Shown: piece by piece, positions 1 to 52,412 of the stretch
Numbering within the stretch: the stretch's first letter is position 1
Layout of the letters: each line of letters begins with the position of its first letter
Assembly (NCBI RefSeq): GCF_033958435.1
Contig: NC_134161.1
Span: 2,418,001-2,482,000 of the forward strand
DNA from: Carettochelys insculpta
Taxonomy: Eukaryota > Chordata > Testudines > Carettochelyidae
Length of the DNA: 64,000 nt
Direction: 5' to 3'
Position numbers and translations under genes: made by a program
The notes under the pieces: generated by a model
The model's input: only the letters and a program-made list of their open reading frames with translations
Told to the model about the DNA's origin: nothing
Databases searched by the model: none

Positions 1-806
1 TTCTTGGCAGTGTACATTCACAGAGCATCATTACGAGGGCTCTGTTTGTCTTCGAAGATGGTGCGATTCTGGCCTCCTGGTCCCGTCAGTGCCTTTGCCT
101 TTGTCCTGGGGGTGAGGGACTGAAAAGTGTTCCAGTAGCCTGTCGCACTCACTTTCTGAACTCCTCTGCGCTAACAATTGTGTGTTCTCTGCAGCCTATA
201 GAGATAGGAGTAAGAAGAAAAAGTAATGGGTGTGGGTTTTGTTTGGTTCTTGGTTAATCTGGCTTTGTTTTTTAGCCCCACTGTGATGGAAGGATAATGG
301 GCATGTCCTTTGTCTGTCTGTCTTACTGCTTTGAACCAAGAAAGTTACAACCTTGAAGCTGAGGTCCAGCTGATGAATGGACAGTTCAGATGACTCACAA
401 TTTGAGGCAACAGCTGATTTTTGATAGGTGCCATGAACTCCATGTCCACTTAACATGATTCATTTACAGTGGCTTTTCTGTGTCTCAGTGGCTGTCATCC
501 AGATTTGTAAATCGGATGAGAATCCATAAACCACATGAAATAGATGCACTATTGCGTAATCAGGGGTGGACTAACGGTCCAAATCTGGGCATGGAATTTG
601 TATGGCGGGCTGTGAAAGCTCATGAAATTAGCAATTCATATTCAAACAGGGACAGCACAAACTTGTTTCAAAGTCAACACTATTAAAATAGTTCGGTTGA
701 ACAATCTGCTGTTAGAAAATTACCTCTCTGATCCTTTTGATTTTTATCATACAGCCCTGCTCCTGTCTGAACACCCTGTGTGTGTTAGTGAAAACTTTTC
801 AGCGTA

Positions 807-1422
807 CAGTAAACCTGCGATTTAATGGACCCTGATATATTGGACTTTGGAAATAATGGACACTGTCTGCCAGCCCCCCGCCTCTCCCCACCACCTAAAT
901 GCTGGAGACTCACTGCAGCCGCTGCCGGGGCTCAAAGAGCTGCTAGGGCTACTGGGGCCAGAGGAACCAGAAGGGTGCAGTGGGGTGCAAGAGCTCTCCT
1001 CCCCCTGTGTGCGTGGAGCTTGTGGGCGCCCGGCCGCTGCCATCTGCTGTGGCGCCGAGCATCAGCCATGGTGTCAGAGGCTGCTGCCCGCTGGCATTTT
1101 GGGGGTGGCCAGGCTCTACCTTCACGCAGGTGGCTCAGTGCCAGGAGCCGGAGGAGCCGCAGTGCTGAGAGCTGCAGGAGGTGGAAGGAGCCAGGCCGTC
1201 ATTCAGCTCCTCTCCTGGCAATTGGGAGAGGGAGATGGAGGTGTGAGGGGAGGAATGGGGCAGGAGATGGGAAGGGAAGGGAAGGGGAGGGCTGGCAACA
1301 GGAGTGAGTGATGGGCTGGGAAGGTCAGAGCATCGTCGTACAGTAGAACCATTCGGATACAACAAACTTCGGGCATTAACGGACACCCATTCACCACTAT
1401 TAGTCTGTTAAATCAAGGACTG
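807..1422. mobile_element. Non-autonomous Tigger/pogo-like MITE
   Basis: The left end reads CAGTAAACCTGCGATTTAAT and the right end, on the other strand, reads CAGTCCTTGATTTAACAGAC. These are imperfect terminal inverted repeats resembling Tigger/pogo ends. Both ends are flanked by TA (805-806 and 1423-1424), the expected target duplication. The interior is GC-rich, codes for no transposase, and produces several overlapping chance ORFs. The family assignment rests on the ends alone. Confidence 0.6.
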
Positions 1423-2530
1423 TACTGCACTGCATAGACTTCTGGTAGTTTTTGTGTTTTGTTGCTGAATTCTTTAGTCTGTTGTTAGCTTTGTTGAATC
1501 ATCAGTGTGTTTGCCATTTGACCAATAACCAAATAACATTCAAACTGTTTTAGCATCAAAGGAAGCCACAGTTGAACAATGTAGTTATTAGTTGATGTAA
1601 CTCTATAGAACAGCAATTGAAACAAACTTAACTTACTATAAATATATTTAAGTGGAAATAACCATGAAAACCATACTTATTCTTATAAATAAACCATCAT
1701 AGCAATGAAGTACAATAATTAAACTACGTGTACCTCTGATTAATGTGAACAATGCAGCTGACCATCCTTGTTTACAATGGCTCAAGGTCTGGTGTCAGCG
1801 TAATTGGGGAAGTCCCCGATGCTGCCTTCTGGCTGAGCAGGGCAAGCCCCCAGCACCAGTCCCTGGTGAAACTGGGGCTTGAGGGCTGGATTAGAACCTG
1901 TGATGGGCTGAATGTGGGCTGTAGTTTGCTCAGCTTTAGGATTATTGCTACTGCTGTAATCTACTGTAGATAATGGGCCCAGATGAGGATAATGGTATAG
2001 AGTTTTGTATGGAGCTCCCCTCTTCCCCTTTGTAAGGGAAACATGGCCACTTGGAAATACTGGGATATTGGCTGAGTGTGCTCTCTAGTGTCTTAAAACC
2101 AGGATTCCTCCTGCTTGTCTGTAGCATGGTCCCTGCCTAACGGTCTTGTGAGAAACTCTTCCTGCTCCATTTGCAAATCCATGCCCTACCTAGGTCCTTT
2201 ACAAAGCAAAGGGAACAGCCTAGTTATTTCCATTAACTTTGATGGTGACTCTGGCTCTTGTTTCCTGTGTGTGTCCCCAGTTACTTAGATGAGCACGGAC
2301 TCCGTGTAGTAGAAGATAGAAGCGATAACCTGGAGCCTGTACAGTATGACATGTCAGTTGTTCAGACTGTCCCCAAGTGTTCTGTGGGCATGGACTGATC
2401 CATGGGTCGCAGACTGAGAACTGCTGCTGTTATAAAATGGGAGAGGGAGATTTTGAATGCTGCTTTGCTTAGTACAACCTCAAGGAAATCACTCTCCCAC
2501 TCTTGAGAGATGCTTGTGTAACTGCCCACA

Positions 2531-2595
2531 GGCAGACTCAAACCTGGGACCTTTGGTCCTTTGTGCAGGTGCCTCTACAGCTTGAGCTAAAAGCC
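2531..2595 (-). repeat. tRNA-derived SINE head or tRNA-like remnant
   Basis: Read on the - strand, the segment starts GGCTTTTAGCTCAAGC, with an A-box-like TAGCTCAAGCTG. About 50 nt later comes GGTTTGAGTC (2544-2535), close to the pol III B-box consensus. Spacing fits a tRNA, but pairing in the arms is poor, so a SINE head is likelier than a functional tRNA. Confidence 0.45.
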
Positions 2596-3888
2596 AGCTG
2601 ATTCTCAGCTTAGGCTGTAGTGGGCACTTCTTCTTTCTCTGTGAATTGAGCTAGGTACCCCGCATGGGACAGTTAACCACACATGGGTATGTAGGTTACA
2701 GCTGCACTGGACAGTCTTAATTGCATACTATAATCTCACTGCTTTTCCCATCTCATTGTCCACCTTTCCTCTGCGTTTGAAGCATCAGGATACTTGACTG
2801 CACCTGTGGATTTGGGTTTGTATTTCAGCTCTTGAAATGCTCCCTCCTGGTTGGGGCAAATCATGTGTTTTGAAAGCATTATCCTTGTTTTAAAGATTTT
2901 AAAATGGAAAGTATATTGGCATTGCTTTGCTTGCAGTTGACACCTCCCTTTCTGATCTTATTGGCAAAATAGGGTTAAATTGGGTCAATCCTTGGATAGG
3001 ACAGTGCCAGAAACGAGTCCAGCTTCAGCGAGTGTTGTAATTTAAATGACACCCTTCAAAAAGATTAAGGTTATAGTCTGATAAAATGTCTAAGTACCGA
3101 CACTTTTTCCAGGAGCAGTATTTACCTGAATTTTGCAATAAAGAAAGAGTTACTCAGAAAGTCTCACTTCATGACTCTAGTGAAGATGTATAAAAATGTG
3201 TGTGTCACCAATGAGAACACCTACAAATCTGAGCCAGCCTGTAAGGCAAAGTGCCGCAAATTCCTTGGGACACATTTTAAATGTTTGTCGCTTCAGAAAG
3301 CGTTGCAAAAATGAAATACGTCTGGACTGGCCTTATGGAGTTGTATTCCTTTTCTTCCTTTTGTGTCAAAGGATTTAGTCACCAGTATCCTGTCGATAAA
3401 ATGTCCAGTCTGGCAAGTCCTAAGGGACATCTGATTTAGGGTGCTGTTTCTTTCTGACACTGGCCAGCACCAGATGGTTCTGTGGGGATACGTGCTTTAG
3501 TCTGCCTCCTCTATCCACCCCCACCAAATGTTTGTTGGTGTCCTGGTCTGTAATAGAGATGGGATTGAGCTTTGTGCAGGAGGCAAAATACTTGCATGGC
3601 TGAGAACCATTTATTCTATAAATGCAGGCCAGTCTCCAGTCTTAGGATGCTTCTGTTGACTTGCAGGCAGTGTAATTGTCATAGTGTCAGGAAAGGACTA
3701 ATTAATGGTGTCAACTCCCAATCTTGCACCTGTTGAATCAGGAGGACCCCTAAGTAGGCCCCTGCTGTCTGGTTTTAATTTTTAGTTCTGAGCATCATCA
3801 TTCCTCATGACAAACCATGTAATTGCAAAACACTCTTCTAGCCTCAGAGTGAGCTTTAGCACTCTTCAATAACGCAGACATTACATAG

Positions 3889-45483
<41,595 letters not shown>

Positions 45484-45492
45484 CAGGAAGGA

Positions 45493-46473
45493 GTGAGTGA
45501 GTATTTTTCTGGTTTCTTTTCTCTGTAAGTTCAGATCTTCTCTTTCCTGCCTGCCAGGGAGTTCTCCAGGACCAGTAGCTAGCAGCTAGATTCTCCAGGA
45601 CCAGGAGTTCTCCAGGACCAGTAGCTAGCAGCTAGGTTCTCCAGGACCAGGAGTTCTCCAGGACCAGTAGCTAGCAGCTAGGTTCTCCAGGACCAGTAGT
45701 TCTCCAGGACCAGTAGCTAGCAGCTAGGTTCTCCAGGACCAGTAGCTAGCAGCTAGGTTCTCCAGGACCAGGAGTTCTCCAGGACCAGTAGCTAGCAGCT
45801 AGGTTCTCCAGGACCAGGAGTTCTCCAGGACCAGTAGCTAGCAGCTAGGCATCCGGAGACAGCTCCCCGCCCCACCCTTAGCAGTGGGTCTGAGAGCCAC
45901 GTTTCAGATGGAGGATGTTTTGCTGTGCTTACAGAGGCTAGTCATTCGCACCGCTGACAGCGCTGCCCTTGTAGACACATGGCTGTGACCTTCCACAGCT
46001 GCTCAGCACTTCTGAGCTCCGGGCCTGGCGAGGGAAGGACTCTGTTGTGTGTGCAGCAAGCACAGGCAGCAATATTTCCCATCTGTGCTATGATGTGTGC
46101 GGGAGGGGCTCCATGCTGCGGGAGCCAGGAGGCAGCCCTCTGACGAGCGGCTCTTATCTCCTCTCTGAATCATGCCTGTCTGGCTCCCTTGTGACCAGCT
46201 CTGCTTTCTGGGGCGGAGCAGCTTCTGGGGCCTCTGATGCTGTCGATGTGCGGAGGTGGCGCCTCACGATGGAAGTTGGGTGACTTGCCATGATCCTGTT
46301 GGTTGTCTAGAGCAGCGGGTACGTGCCCTGGGGTGCACAGCCCCCCCCCTTTGCTTTCGAGCCCATAGCGGCATCGGCAGCGTGACAGCTCAGGGAAGGC
46401 TGGAGCATGGGGTGGGCAGAGAGACGTCTCTTGTCCTGGCTTGTAACGCCCCTCCCTTTCTCCTCTCTTCCAG
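45493..46473 (+). other. Probable intron in the SIK3 3'UTR
   Basis: The stop codon is followed at 45493 by GTGAGTGAG. At 46451-46473 there is a strong polypyrimidine tract ending CTCTTCCAG. After it comes TTTTGTGTACAGC and a long AT-rich tail that looks like conserved 3'UTR. A stop so close to a donor would not provoke nonsense-mediated decay. An unspliced UTR is the alternative. Confidence 0.6.
45561..45849. repeat. Compound minisatellite with two alternating unit types
   Basis: Seven long units (29 bp: GTTCTCCAGGACCAGTAG plus CTAGCAGCTAG) alternate with five short units (17 bp: GTTCTCCAGGACCAGGA, one variant). The order is L S L S L S L L S L S L, about 288 bp in total. Units are nearly identical, implying recent expansion. 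It lies in the likely 3'UTR intron of SIK3. Confidence 0.9.
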
Positions 46474-47430
46474 GTTTTGTGTACAGCTTTGAAATGAAAA
46501 GGTCCATTTTAAACCAACAGTATCTAGCAGCAGTGCGCCAAATCGCCATCGTATTTCTGACTGAAATACCATGGCGCCTTTCCTCATAATCCGTTCCTCC
46601 GATGTGTCGTTCCTTTGGTTTTGTTCAATTTTTGCCATATTAGCCTGTAACTCCAGCTATCACAGAGCTACCCAGAGAACCTGAGTCTTACGCACGGTGT
46701 GACAGGATTAACGGAACTTGCTTGGAGCGTGTCGTTTTGGAGGAGTTTGAAACGCAAAGGGCCAGGCAGTCACAGGTGGTAGAGACTCAGTCCTTCTCCC
46801 CTTCGTTCCACCCCACTCCAATGGTCCAACATCACCTTTCTCTGGGCACTGGTAGGAGGGGGTGGGACAGATGCCTTCCCGGACCCTGCTGACACAGAGA
46901 TTTAGAAGCTCTGTCCTTTGACAAGCAATAAGCAGAGCTCCTGAAAACCAAGTCCAAAACCAGGGTTGTTTTTCCCACGGTTCCCTTCAAGCCCAGCCCC
47001 CATGGCGGCAGAAGGCCAAGCTGTAGTTTTATTTCCACGTCCTTTGCATCTGAACTGATAGCGGGGCCCAGAGCTACTCTGGGGCAAGAGCAACTCGGTC
47101 TCCCTGACCACGAAGCTAGCCTCTCTGATCCACCCCCATCTGACCCATGGAGCAGATTGTGGTCCCCACCCCACTGGTCCCTCCCACGGCTGATTAGAAC
47201 ACCCAGGAGTGGTGCAATATGCTTTGTCACTCTCATCTTCGTCGTCTTTTTCTCATTTCGTGCTAAAAGGATCGTTCCCTTTTCCCTCCTTTGAACGCCT
47301 TTTCCTTTCAGACCCATGCACAACCTTCAATTTTCTTTTTTTCCAGTTTAATGTAGAAAAGACAGGCTGTTTCTCTTTGGTTTTTTTTCTCGCTTTTCCT
47401 CCTGATCATGTAGGAATTGTTTTATGGTAA

Positions 47431-47502
47431 ATGTTGTTGTTGTTGTTGTTTTTAATTATTATTGTTATTATTATTGTTATTATTATTATTATTATTAATA
47501 AA
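47431..47502. repeat. TTG / ATT trinucleotide microsatellite
   Basis: GTTGTTGTTGTTGTTG is followed by ATT and GTT triplets and then a run of ATT, ending in AATAAA. Confidence 0.9.
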
Positions 47503-48556
47503 AGACAAAAGGAATTTTTGTTTGAGAGAAATTTTTAACTAGATTCTGTTCTATTTGAATTGTGACTTGCACCTTTTATTCAAAGTATTTTATTTCTTTT
47601 TAATGACGTTGTAATTGTGACTGGTTTTTTCTCTTGTGGCAGAAGTGGTGTTCTCCTTTATACAGATTTAGGCGTGCATATATCTCTTTTTTTTGTCATT
47701 CTTTTTCATTTCTTTCCTTGACTGATAGAAACTAATGCCTCCTCCAGCAGTTGGGGCGAAAGGAGTATTTTGTGTCATCCGTTGCCTTTGGAACTTTAAA
47801 AGCTACAACTGAAAATTCCTATTATTGACACTTTTTGGAGTTTTTTAAATAAAGGAAAAATCAATCCAACCCTCCTATATTTGCACAGAAGGAAGTGTGA
47901 GACCAGCATGGCAAAGGTTAATATGCTATCTCCAGTTCTTCTCCAAAGCCTCTCTCCACCAGCAGTTGTCATAAATGGACCTTCATTGAGAAGGGAGGGG
48001 AGAGAAGAAATCTGCAGCTGACAGGACCTCCAGGCCAAGGCGGGTGCCAGGAGCTCTGGTTTTACTGGTGTGTAGCTGTCAGGTTCCATGTCTTTATCAT
48101 GGAAACCAGGCGGTGTGTTCTGGGGAGTGGGGGACCCAGTCAGGGCTTGCTGGAATTCAGCAAGAAAGTACCAAGCAACACCGAAAGCCTTTTAGACATT
48201 GCTCTGTATCTTTGGTTTGTTTTCCTTTTGTTTACATGACATTGTATTTCTGGGAGAGTTGACAGCAGCCCGACAGTAGCCATCCCAAAGAGAAGCAGGG
48301 ACTTGCTTAACCGTGCCATTTCGCAGTATCACACTTTTTTTATCGTTGCTTTGTATTGTAGTACTCAATACGCGCAGTATATGTTGAATGTACATTAATA
48401 TACTTTGCTGTTATTTCTGTTTTTTGGAAATGTCCGAAGTATTTTTTCCTCGTTTATGCTGGACTAAAAACAAACAACTTTCAAGTAAATATTTAATCCA
48501 TTTTTTTTGTGGGTCACTTGCAACTAGTAATTTAGTTGGACAGTGGGATCATGACA

Positions 48557-48562
48557 AATAAA
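48557..48562 (+). terminator. Distal poly(A) signal of SIK3
   Basis: AATAAA in ACAAATAAAATCATG, followed after about 25 nt by a GT-rich stretch (CTTGTTTTGTGGTGTT). It is the last signal before the sequence turns GC-rich. Earlier candidates are at 47497 and 47848. Confidence 0.65.
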
Positions 48563-48599
48563 ATCATGATTATGATCTTATACGCTCTCTTGTTTTGTG

Positions 48600-50490
48600 G
48601 TGTTCCTCAGTACCTGATGCATAGGCAAAGCGAGCCCAACTCCACCGCTCTAACGAGCATCCCAGAAGCGTAAAGCATCCAAGGGACAGGGTGACTTCTC
48701 TCCAGCTGCTGCGCGTTTGTCCGTTATCCAAGCTGCTGTGTGAAATTGGCCTTGTGGTTGATCTACTGGCTTGCCAAAGCTAAAACAGACAGCAAAGGCG
48801 GTCCTGCATAACGTGGAAACAAACTCCCTTGACCTGCTGTGCAACACCTGAGAAAGAAACGTACCGACAAAGTCCTTTGCTCTGTGGATGATGCTCCTCA
48901 CCTCCAGTCGTGTTTTGCAGGGACTGCAAATGAAAGGAGGTTGGAAACCACTGTGCTAACCCATTGCTGGAACATGCGTGGTTGGGCTGGGCGTAGGGCA
49001 GTGTCTCAGGGTGGGAAGCCTTTGAGGTTTTTGCCCATTCTTGCCACATGGACAAGTGCACCCCTAGACGAGATGGGCCTTCAGTACATCTCCTGTCAAT
49101 GGACGAACTTCATTGTGAATCCGCATGCAGGCACGCTGTTCTCGAGGCAGCAGAGGTGTCTCCTGAGAAGCTCCATGGCTTCTGTTCCGAGATTTTTATC
49201 TGCTTTGATGATCTGTTTACTCAGCAAACGGGCAAGACTGGCATGCATGGTCTCCCTGCCCGATACATCCCGGCAGAGCCGCCCGTTTCAGATGATGAAA
49301 AGAAGTGCCTGAATTTTACAGTGCCTTCAGGGTCCTGGTAATTGGGCTCTGGGATGGCTCGTTTACCTGCCCTGCCCTCTCCTAAAGCCCAGGGATTTGG
49401 AGCAGAAATTGATCGTACCCTGGAGTGCCCTGTGTGGATCCAAGTGTTGCAGCTCCTGTGAGGATGTGCCAGATGGTTCCGCATGTGCCAGATTCACCTG
49501 CGTCTGCAGAGCTCGGGCATGGGCCCTGCTGCTCTGGGGAGCTCAGCACGCACGGCAGGCCAGGGGTCACGCCGATACTTTCACACCAGAGCTGTGCTGC
49601 TCCCATCCCAGTCCAGCGTAAGGCCAGGGCTCTGCCAAGCACGTGTGTGCTTCAAGAGATCCTTGCCCCATCGCCCTTTTCCCTGTTGCACTGCGCCGGG
49701 CTCTCCATGAGGAGCCCTTCGAACAGCTTCTTGGGACTGACCAGAGCATCCTGCTTGTGCTGGGGTCACTGCTGCTTTCTCCTGCACTTCTTCTCCATCA
49801 ACGCTTGTTTTCTTACCCCAGTTTCTCTTCTCTCGATGGCCAACCCAAACCGGCGGGTGACTTGTCCTGTCCCTGCAGGGCCCAGTTGTGGCTTTGGCTG
49901 TGTGTAACGGGACTGGATTGCACCAACTGCCGGGTCGCAGACCGGGGCTTATGGATGATGCTCCCTTCTTGTGGACCACACGCCCTGCAGCCATTGCACG
50001 CTCGGCCGGGCCGGCCTGGGGCTCTGCTCAGGCAGGCTGCTGAGAAGGGCTGCCTCCTGCTAAACCCTGTTGGTTTAACTGGGCAAACAAGGATTGGATT
50101 CCCTGGCCCGAGACCCTTTTCTTCTGGCCCAGTACAGCCCACGGGGCAGCTCTCTGGTGAACCCCTGGCCCTCAGGTGCGTGACTTGGCTTGACTTAGTC
50201 AGGGCAGCCATTTGACTTCAGAGGCCGTCCTCAGGGCTGAGACGGTCTCACAAGGCTGGGGATTGAGGGTGTGTTGGAGGCTGGGGCAGGAGGCCATAGT
50301 GCTTGCTATTCCCGTCTCTGACCCACCTCCATTCCATGGGTCCTACACCCCGCATTGCACATACCTCCCCGAGGCCCAGTACCACCTGTCTGGCAGCTTC
50401 CCGCTTGCCTGAGCGCTGGCCTGACCCACACTGGGCACACGGGCTACCGGCAGCTGGTTACTTTAGTGGGGACAGGGTCACATGGTGACT
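48600..50490. other. SIK3-APOA1 spacer, left part
   Basis: No gene, RNA or repeat was recognised. GC content rises from about 49,400 on. Overlapping ORFs on both strands (for example 49643-50215) show no domain or exon pattern. Confidence 0.55.
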
Positions 50491-50499
50491 AGCGCAAGT

Positions 50500-50672
50500 T
50501 GCAGAGAGGTAGCCATGTTAGTCTGTACCTTCAAAAACAGCCAGAGGTCCCTTGGCACCTTAGAGACTAACCGATATTTTGGAGCATAAGCATTCGTGGG
50601 CAGAGACCCGCTTTGTCTTCTGACAAAATATCGGTTAGTCTCTCAGGTGCCATAGGTTGTCTTGTTGTCTTA
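50500..50672. mobile_element. Turtle SINE in fold-back arrangement
   Basis: A head-like piece (GGTAGCCATGTTAGTCTGTA) is followed by the antisense SINE tail (arm 50553-50581) and then the sense tail (arm 50622-50652). The arms match at about 28 of 30 bases around a 40-nt loop. The sense arm carries the GGTTAGTCTCTCAGGTGCCA hallmark. Confidence 0.7.
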
Positions 50673-50805
50673 GTGCAAGTTGGTCTTTCAGAGGAACCAG
50701 ACAGAGAGCCTGAGGGCTGCTGAGAAAAGACGGCAGAATCCCAGGAGAGGCGAACCTTACTCACTGGCTCCCATCTGGTGCTCGGGGCTCCTGAGAGGCT
50801 GGGCT

Positions 50806-51530
50806 CACAGAATCCTAGGGCTGGAAGGGACCTCAGGAGGTCCTCTAGTCCAGCCCCCTGCCCAAAGCAGGGTCAACCCTCACTAAGTCATCCCAGCCAG
50901 GACCTTGTCCAGCCGGGACTTAAAAACCTCAAGGGATGGAGAATCCACCACCTCTCTAGGCAACGCATTCCAGTGCTTCACCACCCGCCTGGTGAAGTAG
51001 TTTTTCCTAATATCTAACCTACACCTCTCCCTCTTCAACTTCTGACCATTGCTCCTTGTTCTGCCATCTGACACCACTGAGAACAGTTTCTCACCCTCCT
51101 ATTTAGAGCTCCCCTTCAGGAAGTTGAAGGCTGCTATTAAATCACCCCTCAGTCTTCTCTTCTGTAAACTAAACAAGCCCAAATCCCTCAGCCTCTCCTC
51201 ATAGGTCTTGTGATCCAGCCCCTGAAGCATTTTTGTTGCCCTCTGCTGAACCTGCTCCAGCAAATCCACATCTTTTTTTATACTGGGGGGCCCAAAACTG
51301 GACACAACATTCCAGATGTAGGCTCACCAGTGCCGAATAGAGGGGAATAGCTACTTCTCTAGATTGGCTTGAATTGCTCCTCCTAATGCACCCCAGTATG
51401 CCGTTAGCCTTCTTGGCTACAAGGGCACACTGTTCACTCATATCCAGCCTTTCATCCACCATAACCCCTCGGTCCCTTTCCGTCGCACTGCTGCTGCTGA
51501 GCCAGTCAGTTCCCCCCACCCCGCCCCGCC
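50806..51530 (-). mobile_element. CR1 LINE, 5'-truncated, 3' end of ORF2
   Basis: On the - strand, decayed ORF2 C-terminal fragments read in order: DERLDMSEQCALVAKKANGI and [14 protein letters not shown], then [20 protein letters not shown], then [20 protein letters not shown] and [18 protein letters not shown]. These are hallmark CR1 sequences. The 3' end GGATTCTGTG matches the CR1 terminal octamer type. Frames are broken by shifts and stops, so the copy is dead. Confidence 0.9.
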
Positions 51531-51689
51531 TGTAACAATGCTCCCCGTGTGGTGGGTGGAAAATTTGGTTCAGCTGAAGTGTAAACAGGCGAGCTGGTCT
51601 GGAAGCTCCTGCTGTGCGTCTGTTTGTTCTGGCTTCTCCTCCCTGGCAGTTGCTCCTTGATCGCTCCTGACCACCGTGGGGGATGTGTT

Positions 51690-51702
51690 TGATCCTTGAA
51701 CT
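51690..51702. promoter_or_regulatory. Possible HNF4-type DR1 site upstream of APOA1
   Basis: Read on the - strand it is AGTTCAAGGATCA, two half-sites spaced by one base, about 100 nt before the expected start of APOA1. Mammalian APOA1 has nuclear-receptor sites in its proximal promoter; equivalence is inferred. Confidence 0.45.
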
Positions 51703-51771
51703 CTAAGCGCCACATAATCAGAACTTGGGAGTGCGCTCCCAAGCTTATCTCCGTGATAATCCGCCGGCTGG

Positions 51772-51779
51772 TATAAATA
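51772..51779 (+). promoter_or_regulatory. TATA box of APOA1
   Basis: TATAAATA lies about 30 nt before an inferred start near 51803. It is followed by a short non-coding first exon with a GTAAGA donor, the layout of APOA1 in other amniotes. Confidence 0.85.
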
Positions 51780-51802
51780 GCAGCGCTGAGAAAACACAAG
51801 CC

Positions 51803-51844
51803 GCACAGGAGGAGCAGGAGCAGCAGCAGGTGGAAGAGAAACGG
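51803..51844 (+). other. APOA1: APOA1 exon 1 (non-coding)
   Basis: Lies between the inferred start and donor GTAAGA (51845). It contains AGGAGCAGGAGCAGCAGCAG and no ATG. The exact start is estimated from the TATA box. Confidence 0.7.
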
Positions 51845-52349
51845 GTAAGAGCCTCTGTCACTCTAGGAGAGTGACGTACTGGGAATGATTCCTGGGGAGC
51901 CTGCCCTATCCTCCTCCTCCAGGGGTTGTGCAGTATTCTGCAGGCGTATGGCCCTGCTGCGCTGGCAGCCTCCTGTCCTGGGAGCCTGCCCATGCCTGAG
52001 AGGTGATGGAGGGCAGGCCCTGTGCTCGCCCTGCCCTGCCTAGGAGATTTAAACCCCCAGCCACATGGCTGGGAAGTGGAAGGAGCATGGACCTGACTCT
52101 TAATCCACCCACTGCCCCGTCTGGACACGGGCTTGTGTAGTGGTTTTGGCAGGCAGGCTGGGGCCGAACGGGACAAGGCCGGGAGATGGTTGAGTGGCTG
52201 TCCTCGGGGGATAGTGGCTGGTGGTGGCAAAAGGAGCCTGGCTTGTCCCAGATGTGTCACTGGAGGAGGATGACGCTCATCAACCAGCATCTCCTCACTG
52301 TTAAGCACTTTGTATTTGTTCACTTGAGCCAAACTTCTGCCTTCCCCAG

Positions 52350-52412
52350 GTTGAGAGTCACAACCGAAGATGAAGGCAGGCTCCGTGATCCTCACCCTGC
52401 TGTTCCTCACAG
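52350..52412 (+). CDS. APOA1: APOA1 exon 2: 5'UTR and signal peptide
   Basis: Acceptor CTTCCCCAG ends at 52349. ATG is at 52370-52372 in the context CGAAGATGA. It encodes 14 residues of signal peptide and leaves phase 1 at GTAGGG (52413). The first 20 bases are UTR. Confidence 0.93.

Larger units (their letters stand above)
46474..48580 (+). other. SIK3: SIK3 3'UTR
   Basis: Long AT-rich region between the inferred UTR acceptor and the last poly(A) signal. It contains a TTG/ATT microsatellite (about 47431-47500) and three AATAAA motifs: 47497, 47848 and 48557. Part of the region near 46830-47300 is less AT-rich. Confidence 0.65.

Noticed and set aside
825..1311. Overlapping 154- and 160-codon ORFs on the + strand
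   Set aside because: They lie inside a MITE interior and resemble no transposase or other protein.
2531..2595. Functional tRNA gene
   Set aside because: A- and B-box-like motifs are present, but the acceptor and anticodon arms do not pair properly. More likely a SINE head.
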